In this document: in pieces, positions 9,304 to 18,336 of the stretch
Layout of the letters: every line of letters begins with the position of its first letter
Numbering within the stretch: the stretch's first letter is position 1
NCBI RefSeq assembly: GCF_026738875.1
Contig: NZ_JAPQFJ010000004.1
Location: forward strand, 1-64,000
DNA length: 64,000 bases
From: Clostridium brassicae
GTDB taxonomy: Bacteria; Bacillota; Clostridia; Clostridiales; Clostridiaceae
Direction: 5' to 3'
Made by a program: the position numbers and the translations under genes
Notes under the pieces: generated by a model
The model's database searches: none
What the model saw: the letters and a program-made list of their open reading frames with translations, nothing else
What the model was told of the DNA's origin: nothing

Positions 9304-11088
9304 ATGAAAAAACCTTTTTTAATAGTTAGTATTTTTTTTAGTATCATTATAGTGACTTTATTATTTCCACGTAAAATAACTCATGCTATTATACTAGACT
9401 CCACACCCAACTACACTCTTATATACACCAATAATAAAATAAAAAAAATTAAATTTAAAAACTCAAATCTTCCAAAATATACAGTAGCAGATTTTAAATT
9501 TAATTGTTTTAAAGTATACCATTGCCAAGTAGCAACTCCATCTTCTAATAGGATACTAAGAAAAACATCCAAAAAATATGAATTGGAACATATTGGTTCA
9601 ATAAATTTATCTAAAAATCCTTCATTTTATAAAATAGATGAAAATAATAATATAAATATAGCTACAAGCAAAGATATAATAGTTGGGAAAAATAATGTAA
9701 AGTCTTTTTTTAATAAAAATGAATTGAAAACTTTTGTAATATATCCTATGAAAGATTATTCTAATATAAGAGTCGGTATTTCTGATAATAACTTTACTTC
9801 TATATATCATAAAGAGATATATCTTCAGTTTAATTCTCCTGGGAAAATATATAATAAAACTGAAAATATCCATTTGGACATTCCTAAACATTATACCATT
9901 AAATTCAAATTTTCAAAAGGTAAGATCAACATTTATTTTAACGAAAACCCTGTAATAAGCAAGAATAGATTATATATAAGTGGAGGAAATATAAAAATAG
10001 CTAATATAAAGCGAGGCTCTCCTGCCTTCAATCCAAGTTTTAATGGTATCTTAGAATTATACCCATCAGAAAAAGGATTAATTATAATAAACGAAGTTAA
10101 AGTTGAAGAATATTTAACCAAAGTAGTACCTTCTGAAATGCCTGTTTGGGGTGGTATAGAGGCTTTAAAATGTCAAGCCATTGCTGCAAGAACTTATGCA
10201 ATATCAGATATGCTTTCAAACCGATATAGCACTTTAGGATTTCATGTAGATGACAGTACCAAATGTCAAGTTTACAATAATATTCTCCCTCAAAACATCT
10301 CAAATAAAGCTGTGAGAGAAACCGCTGGTATAATAATGACTTATAATTCCATACCAATTGATGCTAAATATTACTCCACCTCTTGTGGTACTAGCGTTAA
10401 TTATCAAGATATTTGGTTTAAAAGTGATGGTTCAAGTGACGTAAAGCCATACTTAAAAACAAATGTGTTTTTTAACGATAATACTACTCTTCCTTCTACT
10501 GAACAGGGTTGGTTAAAATTTTACAAAAATAAAGATATTGATGCCTATGATAAAAACTCCCCTTACTTTAGATGGAATGTAAGTTTCGATAAAAAAACTC
10601 TTGAAGATAATTTAAACTATAATCTAAAGCAAATAAAAAATAATTCCCCTGATTATATAACCTTATTTAAAAACAATAATTCTAATAAAAAATTAAAACG
10701 ATTTCCTAAAAAACTAAAAAATTTAAAAAATATACAAGTATTAAGTAGAAGCGATGGTGGAAATATTATAGAAATATCATTTTTATTTGATAATGCTATA
10801 GTAAATGTAAAAAATGATTCTTTTATAAGAAGAAGCTTTAAATCTACTTCTCCTCCTAAAATATATTTACAAAACGAAAAATTTATTGATAATTGGTTTA
10901 CTCTTCCCTCATCATTCTTTTCAATAGAAGTTACTGAAGATTATTTTACTATTTACGGTGGTGGCTATGGTCATGGAGTAGGAATGAGTCAATACGGTGC
11001 AATGTGCCTTAGTAAAAAAAATATAGATTTTAAAACAATATTAAATACCTATTATAAAGATATAAATTTTACTATGTTATATAAATAA
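9304..11088 (+). CDS. SpoIID/LytB-domain protein
   Basis: 594 aa, with a signal peptide or N-terminal anchor (residues 1-28). The C-terminal half carries the SpoIID/LytB domain: YLTKVVPSEMP, AIAARTYAI, and the closing GGGYGHGVGMSQYGA. SpoIID is a lytic transglycosylase that trims peptidoglycan during forespore engulfment; this protein is longer than classical SpoIID (~340 aa), with an extra N-terminal region, so it is a LytB-like paralogue acting on spore or cell-wall peptidoglycan. ATG preceded by GAGGT. A 14-bp hairpin follows. Confidence 0.8.
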   Translation: MKKPFLIVSIFFSIIIVTLLFPRKITHAIILDSTPNYTLIYTNNKIKKIKFKNSNLPKYTVADFKFNCFKVYHCQVATPSSNRILRKTSKKYELEHIGSINLSKNPSFYKIDENNNINIATSKDIIVGKNNVKSFFNKNELKTFVIYPMKDYSNIRVGISDNNFTSIYHKEIYLQFNSPGKIYNKTENIHLDIPKHYTIKFKFSKGKINIYFNENPVISKNRLYISGGNIKIANIKRGSPAFNPSFNGILELYPSEKGLIIINEVKVEEYLTKVVPSEMPVWGGIEALKCQAIAARTYAISDMLSNRYSTLGFHVDDSTKCQVYNNILPQNISNKAVRETAGIIMTYNSIPIDAKYYSTSCGTSVNYQDIWFKSDGSSDVKPYLKTNVFFNDNTTLPSTEQGWLKFYKNKDIDAYDKNSPYFRWNVSFDKKTLEDNLNYNLKQIKNNSPDYITLFKNNNSNKKLKRFPKKLKNLKNIQVLSRSDGGNIIEISFLFDNAIVNVKNDSFIRRSFKSTSPPKIYLQNEKFIDNWFTLPSSFFSIEVTEDYFTIYGGGYGHGVGMSQYGAMCLSKKNIDFKTILNTYYKDINFTMLYK

Positions 11089-11096
11089 GATTCTTG

Positions 11097-11129
11097 GCTT
11101 TAGGTGGAGTTTAAAACTCCACCTAAAGC
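11097..11129. terminator. Perfect 14-bp hairpin after the SpoIID-like gene
   Basis: GCTTTAGGTGGAGT (11097-11110) pairs perfectly with ACTCCACCTAAAGC (11116-11129). No long U tract follows on either strand, so it may stabilise a 3' end rather than be a classical terminator. Confidence 0.55.
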
Positions 11130-11222
11130 TTAACCTATAAACCGAAATTTTATATGAATTACTTACTAATTTAAAATATCTATCTATATTCTAGGAAATT
11201 ATAATACAATATGAATATATCT

Positions 11223-12293
11223 CTAAGTTCTTAAACAATTAATATTAATATCTTGCTTTTGAATTAGTTGCAATACCAACTGTACCATCATTTTCTCTTT
11301 TATCATTGAAAAAGTTGATTCCATAGGGAATTTATCATGTAATAACCTTTTATTACAACATTCTCTATTAGTAAATATTTTTACTTTTATTAAATTACAA
11401 TATATAGGCTCATTGCGTTTAGTCTTATAAATATATTCATCTAGTTTAAATTTAGTAGGATTCGTTATTACTAGATTTTCTATATTATGTTGTTCTGTTA
11501 ATTTAGGACTATTATTGTAATTAATTAAAGTTGTACATTTAAATGGAATATAATTAATACAATGTTTAATCTCACCTTTAATTTTTATATCATCTATAGA
11601 TGTTACTGTAGAATACTGGATACAATTTCTAATAAATCCTTTTAAAAAAAGCTTTCCTGTATTATATTTTAAATCTTTCTTTTTAACTTCTATTGGTATT
11701 AATGTACTCTCATTTAAATACACATTATTATATATTTCTTTGATTTCTAATGCATTTTCTTCTAGGTCTAATGATGTTTCTACTGGCACAAAAACATTTT
11801 TTTCTGATATAATAATAGGGATTTTACCTTTAATGTTTCTTTCCATATTAATATTAGATTTCATATTATCTTTTACTTTATTCTCTATTAAACTATTACC
11901 ATCACATTTCTCTACATAAATTTCATCTTTAATAGAATTACCCCTATCATCTTTTTCATTTTCGCATTTATTTTTTATAGAACTATTATCCTTGTCTTCA
12001 CTTATATTATTAGCTAATTTTTTTGTATCTATATATGTTGCTTTGTGTGTTTTATTATATGCTTTGTCACATACCTCTGTTGGCTTTAAACTACTTTTAC
12101 TAACTTTATCCTTTACATCTCTTACATTCTTTACATCTTTTTTGTCTTTTATATCTCTTTTTTTATCTACTTTACTTATATTACAATATCTTGTTTCACC
12201 TTTATAGCAATATATTTTTAAAACTTGTATTATAATAAGTAGTTTTAAAAATACACATATATTATTATTTAAACAGTCATTATACGTATTCAC
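11223..12293 (-). CDS. SPOCS (DUF3794)-domain protein with charged N-terminal region
   Basis: 356 aa. The C-terminal ~200 residues are paralogous to the next gene: compare GKLFLKGFIRNCIQYST with GKLFLEGYVRKNIEYTT, and both end in an IKEKM/ITEKM ... QK/NQQ ... INxN pattern. This is the SPOCS (DUF3794) domain, used by spore-coat/exosporium proteins and SipL-type morphogenetic factors. The N-terminal third is a Lys/Asp-rich low-complexity segment with repeats of the type DVKDK/DIKDKKDV. Start is GTG with AGGGG about 9 bases upstream. A role in the spore surface is inferred; function unknown. Confidence 0.65.
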   Translation of the reverse strand: MNTYNDCLNNNICVFLKLLIIIQVLKIYCYKGETRYCNISKVDKKRDIKDKKDVKNVRDVKDKVSKSSLKPTEVCDKAYNKTHKATYIDTKKLANNISEDKDNSSIKNKCENEKDDRGNSIKDEIYVEKCDGNSLIENKVKDNMKSNINMERNIKGKIPIIISEKNVFVPVETSLDLEENALEIKEIYNNVYLNESTLIPIEVKKKDLKYNTGKLFLKGFIRNCIQYSTVTSIDDIKIKGEIKHCINYIPFKCTTLINYNNSPKLTEQHNIENLVITNPTKFKLDEYIYKTKRNEPIYCNLIKVKIFTNRECCNKRLLHDKFPMESTFSMIKEKMMVQLVLQLIQKQDININCLRT

Positions 12294-12390
12294 TGCAAGT
12301 ACCCCTTTAAATTACTTATGCTTTATTTTATTATATTCAGATCATAGGTAATTGGAATTTAAATTCAAATAATTAAAAATACTTTTTAAA

Positions 12391-12422
12391 AAATGAGCTA
12401 AGTCCTAAAAGACCAGCTCATT
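12391..12422 (-). terminator. Terminator of the SPOCS-protein gene
   Basis: AAATGAGCT (12391-12399) pairs with AGCTCATTT (12414-12422). Read on the minus strand the stem is followed by a run of six T, a good intrinsic terminator for the 12469-13197 gene. Confidence 0.8.
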
Positions 12423-12468
12423 TTAGTTAGATTATATACAATTATTTTTAAGCACTATTCTCTACAGA

Positions 12469-13197
12469 TTAGCCAAGAACTCCATTAATATTTACTTGTT
12501 GATTTTGTAATACTTTTAATCTTAAATAAATAACCATTTTTTCAGTAATCTTATTGTAAGGAGAACCTGGTACTTTATCAAATCTATTCTTATGAATATC
12601 TGCTTCGTAAATTCTTGCTTCTTCTAATTCACAATAAGGTTTTTCTGTATAGCAAATATTGTCTATAAAGTTTTGTTCGCATGGTAATACTCCTAATGTT
12701 TCTTCTCCACACTTACAACTTCCACAGCCTTTATCGCAAATTAATTCTATTTCTTCTGCAGGTCTTCTAGTACAGAATACTGGTGGTGTACTATATTCAA
12801 CTTCAGTTACACATCTAAAAGGAACATCTACTGTTGTATGCTGCACTCTTCCACTAACTACATCACAGTCTACACAATCAGCTGTTGTATATTCGATGTT
12901 CTTTCTAACATATCCTTCTAAGAATAATTTTCCCGTATTTGTACTTTCTGTAGTTAATATCAATTTACATTGAGTTAAAAATATATCTTTTTTAATTCTT
13001 TTTATATCATAGAAAGGATACTGTAAACATATATCCGCTTCCACATCTATTTGAATGGTTCTCTCTGCTAAAACAACAGGTATTTTAGCTACTACAGGAT
13101 CACTTGTTCCACTTGGTACTATATTAGTTCCTGAACATAATGTTAATGTTTCAGCATCTACCTTGCCACAAAATTGTTGATTAGGTGTACGTTCCAT
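12469..13197 (-). CDS. SPOCS (DUF3794)-domain spore-surface protein
   Basis: 242 aa, cysteine-rich (16 or so cysteines, including CDKGCGSCKCGEE), with a SPOCS/DUF3794 domain over most of its length. Cysteine-rich DUF3794 proteins occur in clostridial spore coats or exosporia, where disulfide cross-linking builds the insoluble layer. ATG with GGGGG upstream. A sequence matching the late mother-cell sigma-K promoter lies about 100 bases upstream (13302-13330), which supports the sporulation assignment. The exact layer is unknown. Confidence 0.75.
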   Translation of the reverse strand: MERTPNQQFCGKVDAETLTLCSGTNIVPSGTSDPVVAKIPVVLAERTIQIDVEADICLQYPFYDIKRIKKDIFLTQCKLILTTESTNTGKLFLEGYVRKNIEYTTADCVDCDVVSGRVQHTTVDVPFRCVTEVEYSTPPVFCTRRPAEEIELICDKGCGSCKCGEETLGVLPCEQNFIDNICYTEKPYCELEEARIYEADIHKNRFDKVPGSPYNKITEKMVIYLRLKVLQNQQVNINGVLG

Positions 13198-13301
13198 TAT
13201 ATATTTCCCCCTTAAAGTTTAGGCTTCTCAAAAATATATTATTCAAATTAGATATAACAAGTCTTTAGCCTATAATGTAAAGCTTGCTTTCATATCTATT
13301 A

Positions 13302-13330
13302 CATACTATGCATAGTTTGTCTATATGGTG
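13302..13330 (-). promoter_or_regulatory. Candidate sigma-K promoter
   Basis: On the minus strand CACC (13330-13327) is followed by 16 bases and then CATAGTATG (13310-13302), fitting the mACm-N16/17-CATAnnnTA consensus of sigma-K. It precedes the cysteine-rich SPOCS gene. Confidence 0.5.
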
Positions 13331-13410
13331 AGTAGCCAAACTCATAAAAAATTTTTAAAATTATCAAATGTATAACTACGGTTCCCTTAGAAAATTATAA
13401 GTAAATCTAA

Positions 13411-13450
13411 AATAAGGCTGTACAGTATTGAGTTACTGCACAGCCTTATT
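13411..13450 (-). terminator. Terminator of the thiamine-precursor ABC operon
   Basis: AATAAGGCTGT (13411-13421) pairs with ACAGCCTTATT (13440-13450), with further pairing inside the loop, six bases past the ATPase stop codon. T-rich sequence follows on the minus strand. Confidence 0.8.
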
Positions 13451-13455
13451 GCTTA

Positions 13456-14205
13456 TTACAAAGCATTTAATATCCTTCTTTTTATGTCATTAAACTCTTT
13501 AGTTGTAACTATATCTTTACTATTCCTATCAATCAGATTAACTTCTATCTCATCTTTTATAACTGCAGGTTTATCTGATAATATATATATCCTATCTGAC
13601 AGAAAAATAGCCTCCTCTATATCATGGGTAATAAATAAAACAGTAGATTTTAAATTTTTCATAACATCTAAAAGCCAAAAATGCATTTTACTTCTTGTAA
13701 TAGCATCTAAAGCTCCAAAAGGCTCATCTAAAAGCAGGATATCCTTAGAAAACATGTATGTTCTAAGAAGTGCTGCTCTTTGCTTCATTCCTCCAGACAA
13801 TTGATGAGGATATTTATCCTCAAATCCTTCTAAACCAAAATTTTTAAAATACTTAGCTACCTTTTCTTTTGCTGACTGCTTGTTCTCGCCTTTTAATACA
13901 AGTGGCATAGTTGCATTATCAATTATCTTCTTCCAAGGAAGAAGCAAATCTTTTTGATACATATAGCTTACATGCCCAACCTTTCCTGTATAATCCTCTT
14001 GATTAATAAAGACTTTACCTCTGTCAGGTTGCATCAAACCTGCTATAATATTAAATATTGTGCTTTTACCACTTCCACTAGGGCCTAATATACTTACAAA
14101 TTCATTTTCTTTAACATAAAAATTCACATCTTCTATTATTGTTATATTATTAAATTTCTTTTTTATGTTTTCTACTTTTAGCTTATTACTCTGGTAAATA
14201 CTCAT
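13456..14205 (-). CDS. thiZ: ABC transporter ATPase, thiamine-precursor uptake
   Basis: 249 aa, a NitT/TauT-type ATPase: Walker [11 protein letters not shown]-loop YMYQKD, signature LSGGMKQR, Walker [13 protein letters not shown] and switch histidine ITHD. With the adjacent permease and ThiY-like binding protein it should energise import of a thiamine pyrimidine precursor. I take the ATG seven codons inside the open frame as start, since GAGG precedes it; this start overlaps the end of the binding-protein gene by 20 bases. The symbol is based on operon context. Confidence 0.8.
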   Translation of the reverse strand: MSIYQSNKLKVENIKKKFNNITIIEDVNFYVKENEFVSILGPSGSGKSTIFNIIAGLMQPDRGKVFINQEDYTGKVGHVSYMYQKDLLLPWKKIIDNATMPLVLKGENKQSAKEKVAKYFKNFGLEGFEDKYPHQLSGGMKQRAALLRTYMFSKDILLLDEPFGALDAITRSKMHFWLLDVMKNLKSTVLFITHDIEEAIFLSDRIYILSDKPAVIKDEIEVNLIDRNSKDIVTTKEFNDIKRRILNAL

Positions 14206-15199
14206 TTGTGAAAGCCTCTTTTGCATTCATATCTTTTGGTATAAGTTTCTTTTCTAGTAAAAATTTAGTGTAATTATTCCAAACTTCTTCCTTCATTTCT
14301 CCCCATCTTTTTGCATCATCTTGGTACTTATCAGCTAAATACTTTTGGCTTGCTAATACTAGCTTTTCATCTAACTCTGGAGCCGCTTTTAATAATATTT
14401 TTCCTGCTTCTTCTGGTTTTTCTATACAAAATTTATATCCTTTAGTAGTAGCTTTTAGGAATTTCTTAACAAGTTCTGGGTCATTCTTTATTGTATCATC
14501 ATTTGTAATTATGACTGGGGTATAATAATCCATTCTCTTATCTATTTTTCGTAATTCTATATAATTTATAGGGAATCCTTTTAATTCTGCTTGTATTCCT
14601 GTCCAACCATAAAAAATCCATTCAAAGTCTATATTCTTTTTAGTTACTGCAAAGAAATCATCTGAACCAGCATCTACCATCTTTAACTTAGAAAAATCTG
14701 CTCCTTCTTTTTCCATTAATGCCTTTAATATTTGCTGCTCTGATGGCGAGCCCCAACCACCATAAGTTTTTCCTTCAAAATCCTTAGGTGATGTTATATT
14801 TTTCTCTTTTGGAGAAGCAAATCCAGAAGTATTATGCTGTATAATAGCTGCAATTGATTTTATTGGTAATGGTTTTTCAGCTGTTTTAGCATACGTCACT
14901 TGTTCTTGATAACTGATTCCAAAATCACCTTTTTTTGCTGCAACTAAATCCGCTGCTCCCCCTTCAGACGGCTGAATTATATTTACATCAAGACCTTCCC
15001 CTTTATAATATCCTTTGTCTTTTGCAACATATAATCCCGTATGATTTGTATTAGGCACCCAATCAAGTACAACTGTTACCTTTTTTAATTCCTTATTTTC
15101 TGTTGCTTTTTTATCCTCTGTCTTTGTGCTACCACATCCAGCAAATAACGTAGTCATAATAGTAATTGCTGATATAATGGCTATAATCTTTTTTTTCAC
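14186..15199 (-). CDS. thiY: ThiY-like (NMT1/THI5) substrate-binding lipoprotein
   Basis: 337 aa lipoprotein (lipobox FAGC near residue 21). The mature part matches the NMT1/THI5-like periplasmic-binding fold: [21 protein letters not shown], and the downstream [20 protein letters not shown]. ThiY proteins bind formyl-aminopyrimidine or hydroxymethylpyrimidine for salvage into thiamine. The start is a GTG (VKKKIIAI) with GGAGG 8 bases upstream; the in-frame ATG five codons earlier overlaps that ribosome site. The gene lies in a TPP-riboswitch operon, which agrees with the role. Confidence 0.88.
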   Translation of the reverse strand: MKKKIIAIISAITIMTTLFAGCGSTKTEDKKATENKELKKVTVVLDWVPNTNHTGLYVAKDKGYYKGEGLDVNIIQPSEGGAADLVAAKKGDFGISYQEQVTYAKTAEKPLPIKSIAAIIQHNTSGFASPKEKNITSPKDFEGKTYGGWGSPSEQQILKALMEKEGADFSKLKMVDAGSDDFFAVTKKNIDFEWIFYGWTGIQAELKGFPINYIELRKIDKRMDYYTPVIITNDDTIKNDPELVKKFLKATTKGYKFCIEKPEEAGKILLKAAPELDEKLVLASQKYLADKYQDDAKRWGEMKEEVWNNYTKFLLEKKLIPKDMNAKEAFTNEYLPE

Positions 15200-15213
15200 T
15201 TTTATTACCTCCA

Positions 15214-15975
15214 TTAGTTTTTTCTATTCCAAGGTGTTAGCATATATTGAATTAAGAATAGTATTCCAAAAAGAAACATACTTAAAAGTATAATTATTAA
15301 AACTACTGCAAAAACCTTATCCATAGCAAAAGAGTGCTTTACTCTCATCATATAAAATCCAAGCCCTTCATTAGCACCTACCCACTCGCCAACAACAGCT
15401 CCCATAATACTATAAGTTGCAGCAATTCTAAGTCCAGAGAAAAAATTAACCATTGAAGATGGAAACTTTACTATTTTAAAAATTTGGAACTTACTTGCTC
15501 CCATGGATCTTAAAAGATTAACCATATCTTTATCTACAGAATTTAGTCCATCCATAAGACTTATAACTATAGGGAAAAAGCATACTAAAACTACAATAAT
15601 TACTTTTGGCAACATTCCAAATCCAAACCACATTCCAAACAACGGTGCTAAAACCACTGTAGGAATTGTTTGTGATATAACTAATATAGGATATATAGAA
15701 TTTCTTATAACTTTAATATTATCCATAAGTACAGCTAATATTAAGGCTAAAATAATTGATATACCAAATCCAAACATAGCCTCTTTTAATGTCACATATA
15801 TATGTTGTTTTATATTAGGAAGTATTTTAAACAAAGTTACTATAACCTCTTTAGGAGAAGGTAATATATAACTCTCTACTATTCCTTTATCTACTACAAA
15901 TTGCCATATGCCTATTATAATTACTTGAAATATTATAGGTATTAATTTATTTTTTATACTTATATGTCTTTTCAT
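15214..15975 (-). CDS. thiX: ABC transporter permease, thiamine-precursor uptake
   Basis: 253 aa, about six membrane helices, with the BPD_transp_1 loop (the EAA-like segment around [20 protein letters not shown]) that docks onto the ATPase. Its start codon lies inside the end of the upstream thiamine-binding gene (29-base overlap) and it ends 14 bases before the ThiY start, so the four genes are translationally coupled. Confidence 0.85.
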   Translation of the reverse strand: MKRHISIKNKLIPIIFQVIIIGIWQFVVDKGIVESYILPSPKEVIVTLFKILPNIKQHIYVTLKEAMFGFGISIILALILAVLMDNIKVIRNSIYPILVISQTIPTVVLAPLFGMWFGFGMLPKVIIVVLVCFFPIVISLMDGLNSVDKDMVNLLRSMGASKFQIFKIVKFPSSMVNFFSGLRIAATYSIMGAVVGEWVGANEGLGFYMMRVKHSFAMDKVFAVVLIIILLSMFLFGILFLIQYMLTPWNRKN

Positions 15976-16237
15976 TCATAGTCACGCCTTCAGGTTTATA
16001 ATCTATTTTTACTACTGATACAACTCTAGCTGCACCTTCTTCTACACATATTTCATGAGCCTTTTTAACTATTTCTAACAGCTTATCTAAATCACCTTCC
16101 ATTGTAGTTTCCATAGCTCCTACTTCATACTTGACTCCACATGAATCTATGTATTCAATGACTTTATCTACTACTGGGTATATTCGTTCTTCTTCTACTA
16201 CAGGTAATACTTGCAAACTTACATTAACAGTCTTCAT
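15947..16237 (-). CDS. Thiamine-binding protein, MTH1187/YkoF-like
   Basis: 96 aa, matching the small MTH1187 family of thiamine-binding proteins: VSLQVLPVVEEERIYPVVDKV, then YEVGAMETTMEGDLDKLLEIV. This family often sits with ThiXYZ-type transporters under TPP control. It is the first gene after the TPP riboswitch; GGAGAGG precedes its ATG. It may hold a thiamine precursor in the cytoplasm, but this is not proven. Confidence 0.8.
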   Translation of the reverse strand: MKTVNVSLQVLPVVEEERIYPVVDKVIEYIDSCGVKYEVGAMETTMEGDLDKLLEIVKKAHEICVEEGAARVVSVVKIDYKPEGVTMNEKTYKYKK

Positions 16238-16376
16238 AACTTCTAAACCTCTCCTTTATTTATAATATTATTTATCCACATTTAATAGATAATATTATTA
16301 AATTTAATACACATATGTGGATAGTTTTGTTTTAAATAATTTTTAAATAGTCTTTTTAAAATAGTTTCCATAAATA

Positions 16377-16410
16377 AACTCCCTTTATCCTGAATTAGAT
16401 AAAGGGAGTT
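16377..16410 (-). terminator. Hairpin downstream of TPP aptamer (expression platform)
   Basis: AACTCCCTTTATC (16377-16389) pairs perfectly with GATAAAGGGAGTT (16398-16410). It lies about 47 bases after the aptamer and before the first gene of the operon, with T-rich sequence after it, as expected for a TPP-controlled transcription terminator. Confidence 0.75.
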
Positions 16411-16456
16411 ATTGTCATAAAATGTTTTGAATAAAACACTAAAAATTTTATAGATA

Positions 16457-16542
16457 TCCTCCCTTCGCTGGCATTACCCAGTTCAGGTCATAAGGGTCGA
16501 AATCTTAAAATTTCCTCTCAGCCTATTCACAGACTCCCCTGT
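16457..16542 (-). ncRNA. TPP riboswitch (THI element)
   Basis: On the minus strand the aptamer shows the invariant pieces in order: CAGGGGAG, GGCTGAGAGG, ACCCTTATGACCTGA, ACTGGGTAATGCCAGC and GAAGGGAGG. It lies upstream of the thiamine-binding/ThiXYZ operon and should shut it off when thiamine pyrophosphate is abundant. It begins only 44 bases after the tatD-like stop codon. Confidence 0.95.
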
Positions 16543-16567
16543 TTTTGTATTGTTTTTTCTAACTATA

Positions 16568-16596
16568 ATGTTACAAAATAAAGATCTACCTGTCAA
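16568..16596 (-). promoter_or_regulatory. Candidate sigma-A promoter for the riboswitch transcript
   Basis: On the minus strand TTGACA (16596-16591) is followed by 17 bases and TAACAT (16573-16568). The -35 box lies inside the last codons of the tatD-like gene, and transcription would start about 20 bases before the TPP aptamer. Confidence 0.5.
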
Positions 16597-17353
16597 ACAT
16601 TTTTGATAACTCCTCTTCATAATACAAATCTTTTAGATTTTTAAAAACTATATTTTTCATTTCCAAATAATTTACTTGTTTTATTTCACATAAGTTATAT
16701 ATAACTCTTTCAATATCTATTGGCATACCTCTTTCCCCTACTAACCACTCTTGTGAACTTGGACCATCTGTTTCTGTTAAAATTTTATTTATAGGAATAT
16801 TTTTAGCAATAGACTTTATTTTATCTGAATAAAACACCTCAACCCCTACTGTAAAGTAACATCCTCTTTCAATCATCTTAATTAAAATATCTTTCGGCCC
16901 AGAGTACCAGTGAATTATAGCTCTCTCTATATCATAACTTTCTAATAAATATAGAACTTCCTTTTCTGCTCCTTTAGTGTGAATATTAATTATCTTATCC
17001 TGTCGCTTGGCCTTTTCTAAAAAAAACTTAAACACTTTTATCTGAGAATCAAATTGGGTTTTATCTTCAACCCAATAAAAATCTAATCCAACTTCACCAA
17101 CCATAGGTGTTTCATATATAAATTTTTCTATTTCATTAAGTTTATCAGAATACTTAAAAGCATTCCATGGATGTATTCCAAAAGTAGGTATTATGAATTT
17201 ACTTTTCCTACTTATATTTAAATTCTCCATATATGAGCTAATATCCATAGAGTTTGATATCGTTATTATTTTCTTATTGTTAATCTGTTCAAGAACTTTA
17301 TCTATCTCTTCATTATTATAGTGTTCTAAATGACTATGAGCATCAATAAACAT
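16586..17353 (-). CDS. TatD-family metal-dependent hydrolase
   Basis: 255 aa TIM-barrel hydrolase. The metal ligands are visible in order: HSH near the N terminus, GEVGLDF, NIHTKG, IHWYSG and TETDGP. TatD enzymes are 3'-5' exonucleases or related metallohydrolases in the cytoplasm. ATG preceded by AAGGAG. It is monocistronic by appearance: the next gene downstream starts beyond a riboswitch that probably has its own promoter in this gene's 3' end. Confidence 0.82.
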   Translation of the reverse strand: MFIDAHSHLEHYNNEEIDKVLEQINNKKIITISNSMDISSYMENLNISRKSKFIIPTFGIHPWNAFKYSDKLNEIEKFIYETPMVGEVGLDFYWVEDKTQFDSQIKVFKFFLEKAKRQDKIINIHTKGAEKEVLYLLESYDIERAIIHWYSGPKDILIKMIERGCYFTVGVEVFYSDKIKSIAKNIPINKILTETDGPSSQEWLVGERGMPIDIERVIYNLCEIKQVNYLEMKNIVFKNLKDLYYEEELSKMFDR

Positions 17354-17600
17354 TATTTTCTCCTTAATTACATATTTTTTCTTGTACTTTGACTTATTTT
17401 AATAATATCGATCAAAAATTCTATTTCAAAAGTTTTATTATGAATATAATTTACTAGAACTTTTTCTATTAATAGGTTATTTAATATATTACTATACTAC
17501 ATTTCATTTCTTATATGTTAAAATATAAACATACCCTTTCACATATATAATCCTGGTATTAATAATTATAATATAAACTTAAAACTTATGGAGGCTTATT

Positions 17601-18179
17601 ATGAATATAGTATGTATAGGCGACAGTTTAACTTTTGGATACGGAGTTAATTCCAATGAAAACTGGATACATCTAGTCAACAGCAATCTAAATCTATCTC
17701 TTACTAATAAAGGCTTCAATGGCGATACAACTGCAGGTATGCTTTTTAGATTTTACGAAGATGTAATTTTAAACTGTCCTAAATATGCATTTATAATGGG
17801 TGGAACAAATGATTTTTTATTAAATTATTCTGTAAATAATGTTATAGACAATATGAAGTCCATATTAATTGAAGCTAAAAAAAACAACATAGAAGTTATT
17901 CTAGGTATTCAACCTGCTGTTATTTCTCAATTAGCTAATAAATACTGGATGTATAGTGATTACGCTAAAGTAAATGATAGGATACAACAATATAAAAACT
18001 GGTTATTAACTTATTCAATGAAAAATAGTCTTATTTACATAAACTTCTATGATGTAATTCAAAAATCCTTGTCAACATATAAGGAAAATGAATTATATTT
18101 AGATGGAATACATCTAACTTCTAAAGGCCATAAAATCATGGCTAAAACTTTTATTACATCACTTTCTTCCTTTAAATAG
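17601..18179 (+). CDS. SGNH/GDSL-family esterase
   Basis: 192 aa. Block I GDSLTFGYG (catalytic Ser), block III GGTNDF and block V DGIHLT (Asp and His) are all present, so it is an intact SGNH hydrolase of the lysophospholipase/arylesterase type. No signal peptide, so likely cytoplasmic. ATG with GGAGG. A hairpin with T tract follows at 18214-18240. Confidence 0.85.
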   Translation: MNIVCIGDSLTFGYGVNSNENWIHLVNSNLNLSLTNKGFNGDTTAGMLFRFYEDVILNCPKYAFIMGGTNDFLLNYSVNNVIDNMKSILIEAKKNNIEVILGIQPAVISQLANKYWMYSDYAKVNDRIQQYKNWLLTYSMKNSLIYINFYDVIQKSLSTYKENELYLDGIHLTSKGHKIMAKTFITSLSSFK

Positions 18180-18213
18180 AAATAAATTTAAGTAATTATA
18201 GTAATAAACTTGT

Positions 18214-18236
18214 AAAACACCCTATAAAAGTGTTTT
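18214..18236 (+). terminator. Terminator after the SGNH esterase gene
   Basis: AAAACAC (18214-18220) pairs with GTGTTTT (18230-18236); the stem runs into a short T tract on the plus strand. Confidence 0.65.
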
Positions 18237-18336
18237 TATAACATTGTTTTTATGATATCATATTAAATATAGTAATACTTCTAATTAAATCCAAATAAAA
18301 TTACTTCATTCTAATACGCAAGGAGATTTGGTTAAT

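Noticed and set aside
12659-12973. 104-codon plus-strand frame inside the cysteine-rich SPOCS gene.
   Set aside because: It is the complement of a well-supported gene with promoter, ribosome site and terminator; no independent signal.
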